Assembly (NCBI GenBank): GCA_009881125.1
Contig: WXFH01000011.1
Coordinates: 21,700-85,699 of the forward strand
From: Acidaminobacter sp.
Lineage (GTDB): Bacteria; Bacillota_A; Clostridia; Peptostreptococcales; Acidaminobacteraceae
DNA length: 64,000 nt
Reading direction: 5' to 3'
The position numbers and the translations under genes are program-made. Below the pieces are notes generated by a model that was not told the origin of the DNA, made no database searches, and saw only the letters and a program-made list of their open reading frames with translations. Of this stretch, positions 42,903-51,898 are shown piece by piece (the stretch's first letter is position 1; each line of letters begins with the position of its first letter).

Positions 42903-44207
42903 ATGACAAAGTACTGGAATGAGCCAAAGGAATGCATGACTAAAGAGGATAAGGACCAGCTGCAGCTTGAGCGCCTGCAGGAAACGCTGTCCCGGGCCTA
43001 CCACAATGTGCCCCACTATCGCCGCCTGTTTCAGAAGCAGGGCATTGATCCGGAGGACGTGCAAAGTCTGAGGGATCTCGCCAATCTGCCGTTTACCTAT
43101 AAGACGGATCTGCGCGACAACTATCCTTATGATATGTTTGCTGTCAGCCTCGCAGAGGTCGTCCGGATTCACTCCTCTTCAGGCACTACCGGCAAACCAA
43201 CTGTTGTAGGCTACACCCGCCGCGACCTGAACACCTGGTCGGAGCTCATGGCCAGAGCCCTCACCAGCGGCGGCGCCACTCGACACGACGTCATTCAGAA
43301 TGCTTATGGTTACGGTCTGTTCACGGGCGGTCTGGGTGTTCATTATGGCGGCGAGAAAATTGGCGCGTCCATCATCCCAATCAGCGGCGGCAACACCGAC
43401 CGTCAGGTCATGATCATGAAGGATTATGGCAGCACCATTCTGGCATGTACGCCATCTTATGCGTTATTTCTTGCTGAGACTCTTGAAGATCTGGGTATAA
43501 AGCCGGAAGAGCTGAAACTGAAGTTTGGCATCTTCGGCGCAGAGCCTTGGTCAGAAAATATGCGTCGCGAGATCGAAACCAGGTTAAAGATCAAAGCTTT
43601 GGATATCTATGGACTAAGCGAAATCATTGGACCGGGTGTCGCGGTGGAATGCCTGGAGCAAAAAGGGCTTCACGTCATGGAGGATCATTTCATTGTAGAG
43701 GTTATTGATCCGGCGACCGGAGAAGTGCTTCCAGAAGGGGAAAGCGGCGAGTTGGTCTTCACTTCTCTTACCAAGGAAGCGCTTCCAATTATCCGTTACC
43801 GCACCGGTGATATTTCCCGCATTATTCCGGAGCCTTGTGCCTGCGGCAGAACCCTTCGAAGAATTGGCCGCATCCAGGGCAGAACGGATGACATGCTGAT
43901 CATTCGCGGCGTCAACGTCTTCCCTTCCCAGATCGAGCACGTCCTGCTGCAAATGGGGGATGTTCAGCCGCACTACCAGCTGATTGTAGACCGCGTTGGC
44001 CAGCTTGACCAGCTTGAGGTTCACGTTGAAGTTTCTGAAACCTTCCTCTTTGACGAGGTCCGTGCTCTGGAAGAAACGGCGAGTCAGATCCGCTCCCGAA
44101 TTGAGAGCCTGCTTGGCATCTCAGTCAAGGTCAGGCTGGTAGAACCTAAAACGCTGCCGCGCAGCGAAGGCAAAGCCAAACGCGTCATTGACAACCGAAA
44201 ACTGTAA
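42903..44207 (+). CDS. paaK: Phenylacetate-CoA ligase
   Basis: AMP-forming aryl-acetate:CoA ligase of 434 residues. The P-loop motif [20 protein letters not shown] (from residue 81) is present, as are [50 protein letters not shown], and the C-terminal domain [20 protein letters not shown]. Members accept phenylacetate or indoleacetate. The start follows AGGAGG. It is under a Phe-type T-box and is followed 23 nt later by an ACT protein, an arrangement typical of anaerobes with indolepyruvate/phenylpyruvate ferredoxin oxidoreductases. It could run in the synthetic direction to supply phenylacetyl-CoA for phenylalanine formation. Confidence 0.93.
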   Translation: MTKYWNEPKECMTKEDKDQLQLERLQETLSRAYHNVPHYRRLFQKQGIDPEDVQSLRDLANLPFTYKTDLRDNYPYDMFAVSLAEVVRIHSSSGTTGKPTVVGYTRRDLNTWSELMARALTSGGATRHDVIQNAYGYGLFTGGLGVHYGGEKIGASIIPISGGNTDRQVMIMKDYGSTILACTPSYALFLAETLEDLGIKPEELKLKFGIFGAEPWSENMRREIETRLKIKALDIYGLSEIIGPGVAVECLEQKGLHVMEDHFIVEVIDPATGEVLPEGESGELVFTSLTKEALPIIRYRTGDISRIIPEPCACGRTLRRIGRIQGRTDDMLIIRGVNVFPSQIEHVLLQMGDVQPHYQLIVDRVGQLDQLEVHVEVSETFLFDEVRALEETASQIRSRIESLLGISVKVRLVEPKTLPRSEGKAKRVIDNRKL

Positions 44208-44230
44208 TCAAGACTGAAGGAGGATTTTTT

Positions 44231-44680
44231 ATGCTGATCAAACAACTGTCCGTCTTTCTCGATAACTCGCCGGGAAGGCTCAACGCCGCCACCAAAGTCC
44301 TTTCTGAAGCCGGAATCAATATGCGCGCGCTTACGCTGGCGGATACTTCTGATTTTGGTGTTCTGCGCGTCATAGTCGACAAGCCCGAGGAGGCTATGTC
44401 CATCCTCAGAAGTCACAACTTCGCGGCAAAAATGACGGAAGTACTCGTCGTCGAAATGGAGGATACACCGGGAGGGCTTACAAAAATTCTCGATATCCTG
44501 GAGGAAGGCGGCATCAACATTGAGTATATGTACGCCTTCGTAGGCACAAAACCGCGCAAAGCGCTGATGATCTTCCGCGTCAATAAGCCAGATGTTGCAA
44601 TAGCGCTTTTGAAATCCAAGGAGGTCCGCTTGTTCAGCACGGAAGAGGACATTGAAGAACTCATCCACGTTTATTGGTAA
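44231..44680 (+). CDS. Tandem ACT-domain protein
   Basis: Small protein (149 residues) of two ACT domains. The first is IKQLSVFLDNSPGRLNAATKVLSEAGINMRAL; the second is EVLVVEMEDTPGGLTKILDILEEGGINIEYMY. ACT domains bind amino acids; in this setting phenylalanine or another aromatic is the likely ligand. It is co-transcribed with paaK after GGAGG. It probably acts as an allosteric or sensing partner. Confidence 0.92.
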   Translation: MLIKQLSVFLDNSPGRLNAATKVLSEAGINMRALTLADTSDFGVLRVIVDKPEEAMSILRSHNFAAKMTEVLVVEMEDTPGGLTKILDILEEGGINIEYMYAFVGTKPRKALMIFRVNKPDVAIALLKSKEVRLFSTEEDIEELIHVYW

Positions 44681-44705
44681 ACACGTCTACTATTGTGTCC
44701 ATTCA

Positions 44706-44737
44706 AAAAAACCGCTTCATAGGAGCGGTTTTTTTAT
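44706..44737 (+). terminator. Terminator of paaK-ACT operon
   Basis: AAAAACCGCT / AGCGGTTTTT hairpin with seven T, 26 nt after the ACT gene stop. Confidence 0.85.
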
Positions 44738-44949
44738 GCCATGAAAATTATTTATAAAATAATTCAATTATTCGAAAAAATTTTGTTCGTTCGGGTCTTT
44801 AAGTTTTTCGGATGAAATGATATTATAAAAAAGGCGGCATAGGATATAGACTTGTACCGTCATCCCACATTATATTTAATCTTCAGATTTCCATAGTCTA
44901 GTACCCTGTAAATTCTAAAACTATAATATAATTAAAAGGAGAATGTTCA

Positions 44950-45447
44950 ATGAACGCCATGCTTAAAAAACTGGTTGATCAAGGCTTCATGAATGAAGCA
45001 CAAGGCGCGTACCTTGAAGAGGCAATGGCCCGCAAGGAATCCATGATCGTTTCAGGCCACAAAGGCTGGGGAATCCTGCCTTTGTTCGCGACTATGAGCG
45101 CAGTCGCAAAATCAAGCTTCAGCATCAAGCAAGTCAAAGGCTTTGAAGACCTCGGCGGCGACACACAGTATTATGTCATCGCTGACCTCAAAGACATTGA
45201 TTATGGCAAATTGATTTCCGACGCTATGATGATTCCTGACACTGGCATGATTTGCCTTAAGGATCCGGATCACCCGTACTCCATCATGAAAATTTTTGGC
45301 GACGTCAAGAAGGCCGGCATCGACCAAAGCAAGGTTTTCCAAGTCCTTGAGTGCGCAAAAGAAAACGACGTCAAGTTTCTTGCGAAAATCACCCGCATGG
45401 GCTGGGATGAAAATGGCAAGTTAGTTAAGGAAGATTTTAAAGGCTAA
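44950..45447 (+). CDS. Unknown protein, secretion-ATPase-like without P-loop
   Basis: A 165-residue cytoplasmic protein with a good start (AAAAGGAG before the ATG). Its pattern is YLEEAMARKESMIVSGHKGW, then a GFEDLGGD block, then LISDAMMIPDTGMICLKDPD and HPYSIMKIFGDV. The order and spacing resemble the core of VirB11/CpaF-type secretion ATPases (a SGGTGSGKT loop, an acidic box, then LVRxALRMRPD). The P-loop Gly-Lys-Thr is replaced and no catalytic set remains. I do not recognise a named family. It is monocistronic, with a terminator right after. Confidence 0.75.
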   Translation: MNAMLKKLVDQGFMNEAQGAYLEEAMARKESMIVSGHKGWGILPLFATMSAVAKSSFSIKQVKGFEDLGGDTQYYVIADLKDIDYGKLISDAMMIPDTGMICLKDPDHPYSIMKIFGDVKKAGIDQSKVFQVLECAKENDVKFLAKITRMGWDENGKLVKEDFKG

Positions 45448-45466
45448 GACCCTTAAATCGTTAAGG

Positions 45467-45514
45467 AAGTCCAGGAACATGGCATTCGCCAAGTCCCTGG
45501 ACTTTTATTTTTTT
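45467..45514 (+). terminator. Terminator after orphan gene
   Basis: AAGTCCAGG / CCTGGACTT hairpin followed by TTATTTTTTT, 20 nt after the stop at 45447. Confidence 0.85.
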
Positions 45515-45526
45515 AAATTCAAGTGA

Positions 45527-45551
45527 AAACTCGGTGTCTGACACCGAGTTT
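45527..45551. repeat. GTGTCAGACAC repeat, single palindrome
   Basis: A 25-nt palindrome with arms AAACTCGGTGTC / GACACCGAGTTT around one central base. It lies between converging genes. Confidence 0.8.
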
Positions 45552-45573
45552 ACAACAGCCCCTTACATCTTTT

Positions 45574-46557
45574 TCACTTCCCCCAAACCACATTCACCGG
45601 ATCTCCCTGCAGAAAGTGTTCCAAATTTTCCACGGCAATCTCCATGAGTCTGGCGCGAGCTTCCCATGGCGCCCAGGCTATATGTGGCGTGATAAACAGG
45701 TTTGGAGCTGTAAGCAGCGGATTATCCGCCATCGGGGGTTCAGCGGACAGAACGTCTACCCCTGCGGCGGCGATTTTTCCGGAGCGGAGACTATCGGCTA
45801 AATCCTGCTCGTTGATAAGACCTCCGCGGGACATATTGAGCAAAATGACGCCATCTTTCATTCGGCTGATGCTTTCAGCGCAAATGAGGCCCTGGGTTTC
45901 CGGCGTCTGAGGACAATGCAGGGTGATGACGTCTGACGTCTTGTAAAGTGTCTCGAGTGAAACGAAGTTATAAGGCAGACCCTCTCTCTGCCCTCTCCCC
46001 TGCCGGTCAAGAACCAGGATCTCCATACCGAAGGCCTGTCCAATCTGCGCCACTCTGGCACCGATCCTGCCAAAGCCTATAATTCCAAGCTTTTTGCCAG
46101 CTAACTCGATTAAAGGAAAGTGCCAGAAACTATAATCTTTGGAGCTTACCCATTCCCCACTGCGGACGGCGGCATCATGGGCACCCACGTGATGGCAAAT
46201 TTCGAGGAGATGCGCAAAGACGATTTGAGCAACTGAGTCTGTACCATAGGTCGGGACATTTGTCACCGGGATGCCTCTGTGCTTTGCGGCCTGCACATCC
46301 ACAATATTGTAACCGGTAGCCAGAACACCTATATAGCGGAGATCCGCAGCTTCAGGGCAGTTCAGAGTCTCTGCGGTCAATGGGGTTTTATTGGTCATTA
46401 CAATTTGCGCACCACGAATCCTCTGACGAATCTCCTCCGGTGACGTCCTGTCATGGACAGTAATTTTTCCAAGCTTGGCGAAGCCGTCCCAGCTCAGGTC
46501 GCCGGGGTTCAGGGTGTAGCCGTCGAGGACGACGATGTTTAGCGGTTTTTCTGGCAT
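45574..46557 (-). CDS. D-2-hydroxyacid dehydrogenase (glycerate dehydrogenase-like)
   Basis: NAD-dependent reductase of 2-oxoacids, 327 residues. GVLATGYNIVDVQAA is in the substrate half, the Rossmann LGIIGFGRIGARVAQIG in the cofactor half, and SRGGLINEQDL and FITPHIAWAPWEAR hold the catalytic Glu/His region. It is nearest to glycerate or hydroxypyruvate reductases (HprA-like). In an amino-acid fermenter it could also reduce aromatic or branched 2-oxoacids. GGAGG precedes the ATG; it is a lone minus-strand gene divergent from glnA. Confidence 0.9.
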   Translation of the reverse strand: MPEKPLNIVVLDGYTLNPGDLSWDGFAKLGKITVHDRTSPEEIRQRIRGAQIVMTNKTPLTAETLNCPEAADLRYIGVLATGYNIVDVQAAKHRGIPVTNVPTYGTDSVAQIVFAHLLEICHHVGAHDAAVRSGEWVSSKDYSFWHFPLIELAGKKLGIIGFGRIGARVAQIGQAFGMEILVLDRQGRGQREGLPYNFVSLETLYKTSDVITLHCPQTPETQGLICAESISRMKDGVILLNMSRGGLINEQDLADSLRSGKIAAAGVDVLSAEPPMADNPLLTAPNLFITPHIAWAPWEARARLMEIAVENLEHFLQGDPVNVVWGK

Positions 46558-46659
46558 AGTATTTACCTCCTAACGTAATAGCTGAACGTGTCATGCTGTA
46601 AGCCCGGTTTCAATATTCCATAGAACGAAATTATTCCCACGGATTTACAGTCATTGCTC

Positions 46660-46687
46660 TTGACTCTTTTCTAACAAAGTTTAGAAT
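46660..46687 (+). promoter_or_regulatory. Sigma-A promoter of glnA
   Basis: TTGACT (46660-46665) and TAGAAT (46682-46687) with 16-nt spacing, about 85 nt before the glnA start. Confidence 0.55.
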
Positions 46688-46772
46688 TAAATTATAAGTG
46701 CTCAATTTAATTGGAATTTCAGCAAGTGCATCGAACTACCCTTGTACCCAAAATTTCAAGGAGGCGCACAAT

Positions 46773-48212
46773 ATGAAAGCATTCCAAAACGTGGCGGAGG
46801 TCCAGTCGTTTATTGCCGAGGAGGACATCCGGATCATCGACTTCAAGGTCATTGACATGAAAGGCAGATGGCACCATCTCTCCATTCCCTTCGAACGCTT
46901 TAATGACAGTGTCTTAACCTCAGGCATAGGCTTTGACGGGTCCAGCTATGGCTTTCTGACTGTCGAAAAATCCGACATGGTGTTCATTCCCGACCTCAGC
47001 ACCGGTTTTGTGGATCCCTTCGCGGATGAGAAGACACTGGTCTTCATTGCGAACATTTACCGTCTGAAAGACGGGGAGCGGGTTAGATTTGAAGACGACC
47101 CGCGCTTCCTGGCCGAGAAGGCCGAGAACTATCTAAAGGCAGAAGGTATCTGCGACCGAGCGCTCTTTGGCCCGGAATTCGAGTTCTACGTCCTGAACCA
47201 CATCTCCTACCGGACTGATACCCACCATATGGAGGTGCGCATCGATTCTGAGCAGGCAGACTGGAACACAGGCAATACAAAATATCAAAATCTTGGTGCC
47301 AAGGTGCCGCCTCATGGCGGGTACCACGTGGATTTACCCATGGATTCCAGCTACAATTTCCGCAGCAACACGGTCAGACTATTGGAAGAACATGGTGTCC
47401 CCGTGAAGTATCATCACTCTGAGAATGGCGGACCGGGTCAGGTCGAAATTGAAGTGGAATTCGCGACGCTTAAGGAAATGGCCGACCGCACCATGAAGCT
47501 CAAATATATTCTTAAAAATAACGCTCACCTTTTTGGCTTAACGACCACCTTCATGCCTAAGCCCTTCTGGAATGAGGCCGGCAGCGGCATGCACATCCAT
47601 ATGCACTTTTTTGACGGCGACAAACCGCTCTTTTTCGACCCAAATGGCTATAGCCAGATGAGCGAAACAGCCCTATACGCCATAGGCGGGATTCTGAAGC
47701 ACGCCGCGGCACTGATGCCGTTTACCAATCCAAGCACCAATTCCTACAAGCGACTGGTGCCGGGTTACGAGGCGCCTGTAAGCATCTGCTACGGTACCGC
47801 GAACCGCAGTGCCGTCATCCGGATCCCCGGCTATGCTACGGAGCCGCATACCAAACGCTTTGAGCTGCGCTCACCGGATGCCACTTCCAATCCTTATCTG
47901 GCGTTTACTGCTATGCTTATGGCAGCTATTGATGGCATTGAGAACAAAATTGATCCGGTGGCAGAGGGCTATGGTCCGTTTGATGTCAACCTTTACAAGC
48001 TGCCTGATTCTGAGCGAGGCAAAGTCAAAGGGCTTCCGGCTAATCTGATTGAGGCCTGCCAGGCACTTGAAGCAGACAAAGAGTTTTTGCTGAAGGGCGG
48101 TGTCTTTTCTGAGATCTTGATTAAAAACCAAATTGAGCGGCTCACGAAAGAGCATTATCAGATCAGCGCCCTGCCGCATCCTGAGGAATTCAGATTGTAT
48201 TATGAACTGTAA
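46773..48212 (+). CDS. glnA: Glutamine synthetase (GlnA type)
   Basis: ATP-dependent ligase making glutamine from glutamate and ammonia, 479 residues. It shows the beta-grasp start and GIGFDGSSYGFLTVEKSDM, then PEFEFYVLN, ENGGPGQVEIEVEF, KPFWNEAGSGMHIHM, YKRLVPGYEAPV and RFELRSPDATSNPYLAF. It is longer than the 440-residue GSI-alpha enzymes through an insert after the EFEFY block. The ATG at 46773 has AAGGAGG eight nt upstream; a longer frame from 46698 is not needed. It recycles ammonia released by histidine degradation. Confidence 0.93.
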   Translation: MKAFQNVAEVQSFIAEEDIRIIDFKVIDMKGRWHHLSIPFERFNDSVLTSGIGFDGSSYGFLTVEKSDMVFIPDLSTGFVDPFADEKTLVFIANIYRLKDGERVRFEDDPRFLAEKAENYLKAEGICDRALFGPEFEFYVLNHISYRTDTHHMEVRIDSEQADWNTGNTKYQNLGAKVPPHGGYHVDLPMDSSYNFRSNTVRLLEEHGVPVKYHHSENGGPGQVEIEVEFATLKEMADRTMKLKYILKNNAHLFGLTTTFMPKPFWNEAGSGMHIHMHFFDGDKPLFFDPNGYSQMSETALYAIGGILKHAAALMPFTNPSTNSYKRLVPGYEAPVSICYGTANRSAVIRIPGYATEPHTKRFELRSPDATSNPYLAFTAMLMAAIDGIENKIDPVAEGYGPFDVNLYKLPDSERGKVKGLPANLIEACQALEADKEFLLKGGVFSEILIKNQIERLTKEHYQISALPHPEEFRLYYEL

Positions 48213-48242
48213 TTGAAATTTGCCATGAAATGTAGGTAAGGA

Positions 48243-48287
48243 AGACCTTGCGTCTGTTGTAACTCAGCGGACGCAAGGTCTTTTGTT
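48243..48287 (+). terminator. Terminator after glnA
   Basis: AAGACCTTGCGTC / GACGCAAGGTCTT hairpin followed by TTGTTTG. It could also serve the converging AOR transcript. Confidence 0.8.
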
Positions 48288-48325
48288 TGTGAATGGGGTG
48301 GAGGTGCCATGACCATCGGCAAAAG

Positions 48326-50074
48326 TTATTCTGCTTTGGTGAAGAGGGTCTGACATTTTTCGTCGTAGTCGCGGATGAGACGGTTCAGGACGTCTTCTTC
48401 GAGTTGAGTGCCGCCGCCCGGGGTCTCGAAAAATCGTTTTGGAAGTTTCATGGCGGTCTGATCGAAGCCCATGCGCTTTTTAAGTCTGAGTTTATTTTTG
48501 TAGATTTCTGCGGCTGCCTGCTTCAAGGATTCTTCCGTGTGGGTTTCGCCTATGGACGCCATAGCGGTGACGATGGTCCCGCGGTCGTACAGGCGGCGCC
48601 CAAAGAGACAGGCAATCATGGAATTGAGGAGACAGCGGTGGAGTTCTTCGTCAAAGACACGATCCACAAGGGTATCCATGCTGAAGTCGTCTGCCTGGTC
48701 GAAGCCGTAACCGCCGTTGCACAGGTGGGAGTGGCGCGCGCCAACCGCGGCGCCCAGCACAGAGCCGTATCCGGTGTGGTAGCCGGCCATCTCATTGCCC
48801 GCCAGCTGCATGGCAAAATCTTCGCCGCCGTATAGTTTGGCAGCTGCGGCGCTGCCGTCGCCAAGTGTAGTGTAGAAATCGTTTGTCCGGTCGGAGATGT
48901 GCTTCAAGGCTTTCAAGTAATTTTTCTGGTCTCCAAAGGCCAGGGGCACAAGGGTTTGGGCTTCGGTGATCAGGCCTTTTTGAAATGCTTCCGTAGCCCA
49001 GCCCAGGACGACGCCCGCGGAGATGGCATCGAGGCCATAGGCTTCAACGGCTTCGATCATTTCCAGGACTTCGTCGCTGGTCTTCAGGCCCAGGAAGGTG
49101 CCCAGGCTGAAGATGAGCTCGTAGTCGTAGCTCACACTGATGGCTTCGTATTCATACCCCGGACCAAACTCGCGGCGGAACTGGCCAATGTGGATGCAGC
49201 CCACCGGACAACCGGCGCAGGCGGTTTTTCTTATGAGGTTGCGCTGGGCAAAGGCCTCACCGGTGAGGGCGCTGATGTCTTCATAGAAGGTGGTCTGAAG
49301 GTTCAGGGTCGGAATGCTCTTGTTGGCGTTCATGCCTGAGACGCCAATTGGCGTACCCAGGTCGTGATATTTTTTCATGAGGTCGGTGGTCAGCGCCTTT
49401 TGGTGAATGTCGCTGAAAGCCTTGAAATAGGCCTTGCGGTCTTTGATTTCATGACTGCCCTTTCCATAGATGCAGATGGCTTTCAGGTGCTTGCTGCCCA
49501 TGACGGTGCCCAGCCCCAGGCGGCCGAAGTGACGGTAGGTATCCACGCAGACGCTGGCGTAGCGGACGAGGTTTTCGCCTGCCGGACCAATTCTGAGGAT
49601 ACTGCGCTTGCCGGCTCCCGGTTCCCGTTCCCGGATGATTCGGCCGACTTCGTCCGACTCCAGTCCCCACATAGCTGCTGCGTCCTTGAATTCGACACTG
49701 TGTCCGCTGATGGAGAGGTAAATGGGCTTTTTGGCGCGGCCCTTTATGACAATAGCATCATAGCGGGCCATGAACATGGTCAGGGCCATGCGGCCGCCGG
49801 CGTAGCTTTCTCCAAGCTCGCCTGTCAGCGGCGACCAGAACATGGCCACCGTCTTGGTGACTATGGGGAAAATGGTGGAGAGGGCGCCTATGGCGAATAC
49901 GATGCACTGCTCAGAATCCAGCACCGGTTTGTCTTCTTTTAAATGCTCCTCCAGAAGCTTTGAGGCAATGCCGACGCCGCCAAGGAAGGCTTTCAGGTCC
50001 TTGCGCTGGCTGATGACATAGGTTTCCTCTGTGAGGTCAATGGTCAGTACTCTTATGTAATCCTGATAGATCAT
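48326..50074 (-). CDS. aor: Aldehyde:ferredoxin oxidoreductase
   Basis: Tungsten (or molybdenum) bis-pterin enzyme oxidising aldehydes to acids with ferredoxin, or reducing acids under reducing conditions. The 582 residues show the N-terminal LTIDLTEETY, GELGESYAGGRMALTMFMARYDAIVIKG, GLGTVMGSKHLKAI, the 4Fe-4S motif CAGCPVGC (near residue 290) and the distant cluster ligand in SHLCNGGY. In amino-acid fermenters it detoxifies aldehydes from 2-oxoacid decarboxylation. It overlaps the ferredoxin gene by 4 nt (ATGA). Confidence 0.94.
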   Translation of the reverse strand: MIYQDYIRVLTIDLTEETYVISQRKDLKAFLGGVGIASKLLEEHLKEDKPVLDSEQCIVFAIGALSTIFPIVTKTVAMFWSPLTGELGESYAGGRMALTMFMARYDAIVIKGRAKKPIYLSISGHSVEFKDAAAMWGLESDEVGRIIREREPGAGKRSILRIGPAGENLVRYASVCVDTYRHFGRLGLGTVMGSKHLKAICIYGKGSHEIKDRKAYFKAFSDIHQKALTTDLMKKYHDLGTPIGVSGMNANKSIPTLNLQTTFYEDISALTGEAFAQRNLIRKTACAGCPVGCIHIGQFRREFGPGYEYEAISVSYDYELIFSLGTFLGLKTSDEVLEMIEAVEAYGLDAISAGVVLGWATEAFQKGLITEAQTLVPLAFGDQKNYLKALKHISDRTNDFYTTLGDGSAAAAKLYGGEDFAMQLAGNEMAGYHTGYGSVLGAAVGARHSHLCNGGYGFDQADDFSMDTLVDRVFDEELHRCLLNSMIACLFGRRLYDRGTIVTAMASIGETHTEESLKQAAAEIYKNKLRLKKRMGFDQTAMKLPKRFFETPGGGTQLEEDVLNRLIRDYDEKCQTLFTKAE

Positions 50075-50583
50075 GACTTTGCCTCCCCTTCTTTCGGGTG
50101 TGTTGTCTCAGGGGTTGGCGAAGATGTTTTTGACGTTTCGAGCGCTTCAGCCTCTATAGCCTCCACAACCTCTGCAATCTCTTCAACTTCTTCCATCCAG
50201 AGACACTGATGGGGACAAAATCTGGTACAGGTGCCGCAGTGCCGGCAAATGACCGGTTGATCCAGCTTTTCGCTGTACTGGACCGCGCCAATAGCGCAGG
50301 CCTTGACGCAGAGTCTGCAGCTGATGCATTTGCTCTTGTCAAAGAGGACCCCGCCTCCGGGCCTCGCTCTCAGGGCACCGGTTCTGCAAGCCTCAAGACA
50401 AGCAATGTTTTCTTTGCAGGCGACGCAAACCACGCAGACGTAAGGGCTCTGAAGGCCCCCTTTGGTTTTTATGTAGATCGCACTTTCACTCAATGAATGC
50501 TGCCCCAGCAGTGTTGAGCACACCAGCGAACAGGTCTGGCAGCCAATGCAGGCATTCATGTTGTAGCGCAGACGCTTTGCCAC
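50071..50583 (-). CDS. Multi-cluster ferredoxin, AOR partner
   Basis: Electron-carrier subunit of 170 residues with four cysteine-rich segments: CIGCQTCSLVCS, CVVCVACKENIACLEAC, CISCRLCVKAC and CRHCGTCTRFCP. It can therefore hold up to four iron-sulfur clusters, as in AorB-type proteins. The start is the GTG at 50583 behind AGAGGTGGG. The open frame continues upstream to 50799, but that part is a translated repeat array and is left out. The C-terminal tail is acidic and Glu-rich. It is directly coupled to aor. Confidence 0.9.
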   Translation of the reverse strand: MAKRLRYNMNACIGCQTCSLVCSTLLGQHSLSESAIYIKTKGGLQSPYVCVVCVACKENIACLEACRTGALRARPGGGVLFDKSKCISCRLCVKACAIGAVQYSEKLDQPVICRHCGTCTRFCPHQCLWMEEVEEIAEVVEAIEAEALETSKTSSPTPETTHPKEGEAKS

Positions 50584-50683
50584 AGTGGATCCCACCTCTC
50601 GTTTTTTCTTCCGTGTAATTTCTACCCTGTCGAATGTGAAGAGCTTCAAAAAGTTTTTAATGCAGGTGAAGTGAGTTGTGATG

Positions 50684-50818
50684 AGTGTCTGGCCCCGAAT
50701 TGAGATGAGTGTCAGACACTCGTTCAGGATTGGTGTCAGACACTCACTCAACTTCAGTGTCAGACACTCACTCAACTTCAGTGACAGGCACTCACTCAAA
50801 ACCTGTCCGCGTCACCAA
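50684..50818. repeat. Degenerate 24-bp array with GTGTCAGACAC
   Basis: The best units are 50707-50721, 50732-50743 and 50757-50767, with worn copies at 50684 and 50781, at about 24-25 bp pitch. The flank CACTCACTCAACTTCA recurs, and CCTGTCCGCGTCACCAA follows at 50802. The array sits upstream of the ferredoxin gene. The rest of 50584-50937 shows no gene. Confidence 0.85.
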
Positions 50819-50937
50819 CCCCCAAACTTGTCTAAACCCACCTGAAAATGTTACACTTTACATACGCGTTGTAAAGCTTTGCTGACTTAAGGCCTATAAA
50901 CCATAATAAATATCCAATACTAAAGGAGTGTCAACCA

Positions 50938-51447
50938 ATGACTTCATTTAAATCGATTCCACCGGAAACCATTGAGAAAAACGCCTTTGAAATGATCGGG
51001 AAAGACTGGATGCTGGTCACCGCAGAGGCAGGCGGCAAGGCTAATACCATGACAGCCAGCTGGGGCGGTCTTGGCATCCTATGGAACAAAAACGTCGCCT
51101 ATGTGTTCATCCGCCCTCAGCGTCACACCAAGTCCTTTGTCGATCAGGCGGATACCTTTACGCTGACCTTCTTTGGGGAAGAGCACCGCAAAACCCTCAG
51201 TTATTTGGGCAGTGTTTCCGGTAAAGACGAAGACAAAATTGCGAAGTCCGGCCTCACCATCAAACATTTGGACGGTACGCCCTACTTTGAAGAAGCCAAC
51301 CTGGTGCTCCGCTGCAAGAAACTGTTTGCCCAGCCATTGACATCAGAGAGCTTTATTGAGACAGAGCTGATTGACAAGATTTATCCGACCCGCGACTTCC
51401 ATACGATGTATGTTGCTGAAATCATGGAAGTCTTCAGCAAAGAATGA
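50938..51447 (+). CDS. Flavin reductase family (FMN-binding) protein
   Basis: FMN-binding split-barrel protein of 169 residues. MTASWGGLGILWNKNVAYVFIRPQRHTKSFVD is the flavin-binding core typical of flavin reductase-like proteins of anaerobes. The C-terminal YPTRDFHTMYVAEIMEV is also conserved. It probably reduces or carries FMN as an electron-transfer flavoprotein. AAAGGAG precedes the ATG. It is monocistronic with a strong terminator. Confidence 0.9.
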   Translation: MTSFKSIPPETIEKNAFEMIGKDWMLVTAEAGGKANTMTASWGGLGILWNKNVAYVFIRPQRHTKSFVDQADTFTLTFFGEEHRKTLSYLGSVSGKDEDKIAKSGLTIKHLDGTPYFEEANLVLRCKKLFAQPLTSESFIETELIDKIYPTRDFHTMYVAEIMEVFSKE

Positions 51448-51467
51448 TGTGGATGGGCTTTCAAAAA

Positions 51468-51518
51468 AAAGAAGGTGCAGAGAAACCCGGGGGACTGGGT
51501 TTCTCTGCACCTTCTTAC
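51468..51518. terminator. Strong bidirectional hairpin
   Basis: The stem AAGAAGGTGCAGAGAAACCC pairs perfectly with its complement around an 8-nt loop between the converging genes at 50938 and 51523. Confidence 0.85.
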
Positions 51519-51522
51519 TATT

Positions 51523-51837
51523 TCAGATCACCTGAAAACGCGACTGAAACACCCCATAAAGTTCCAGGATCAGCGCCTCTTCAAACATAGAGTCAAGCAA
51601 CTGCGCCACAAAGATAAATTGCTTCGTCCTAATTTCAATTTCCGTGTTGATCTGATCTTTTCTATTCATAGTAATTCCAACAATCTCATCCAGCTCCAGT
51701 TCAACAGAGGGATGGTGAAGATCTTCAAGCGGTGTCATGATCAGCAGCGTTTCATCCAAAGTCAGTTCACAGTCGACTGTTTTAAAGAAACCCTCTTTGA
51801 GCTTGATTTTCCATGCCATTGTCAATGTCATCGCCAT
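51523..51837 (-). CDS. Small hypothetical protein
   Basis: About 104 residues, ATG at 51837 six nt after AAGGAAGG. Alternating hydrophobic strands (AWKIKLKEGFFKTVDCELTL, LLIMTPLEDLHHPS, QFIFVAQLLDSMF) suggest a small beta-sandwich, perhaps PH-like. It has no signal peptide, membrane segment or catalytic motif. It is divergent from the XRE gene across a region with two palindromes, so the pair may be co-regulated. The family is not recognised. Confidence 0.6.
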   Translation of the reverse strand: MAMTLTMAWKIKLKEGFFKTVDCELTLDETLLIMTPLEDLHHPSVELELDEIVGITMNRKDQINTEIEIRTKQFIFVAQLLDSMFEEALILELYGVFQSRFQVI

Positions 51838-51898
51838 CACCAGCCTTCCTTGATTCCATAATACACCTAATTATTTCTATGTCATCAGTGTGTCAACA

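Noticed and set aside
50584..50799. N-terminal extension of the ferredoxin (LSECLTLK repeats)
   Set aside because: It is the translated repeat array; the GTG at 50583 has a proper ribosome-binding site and starts the conserved part.
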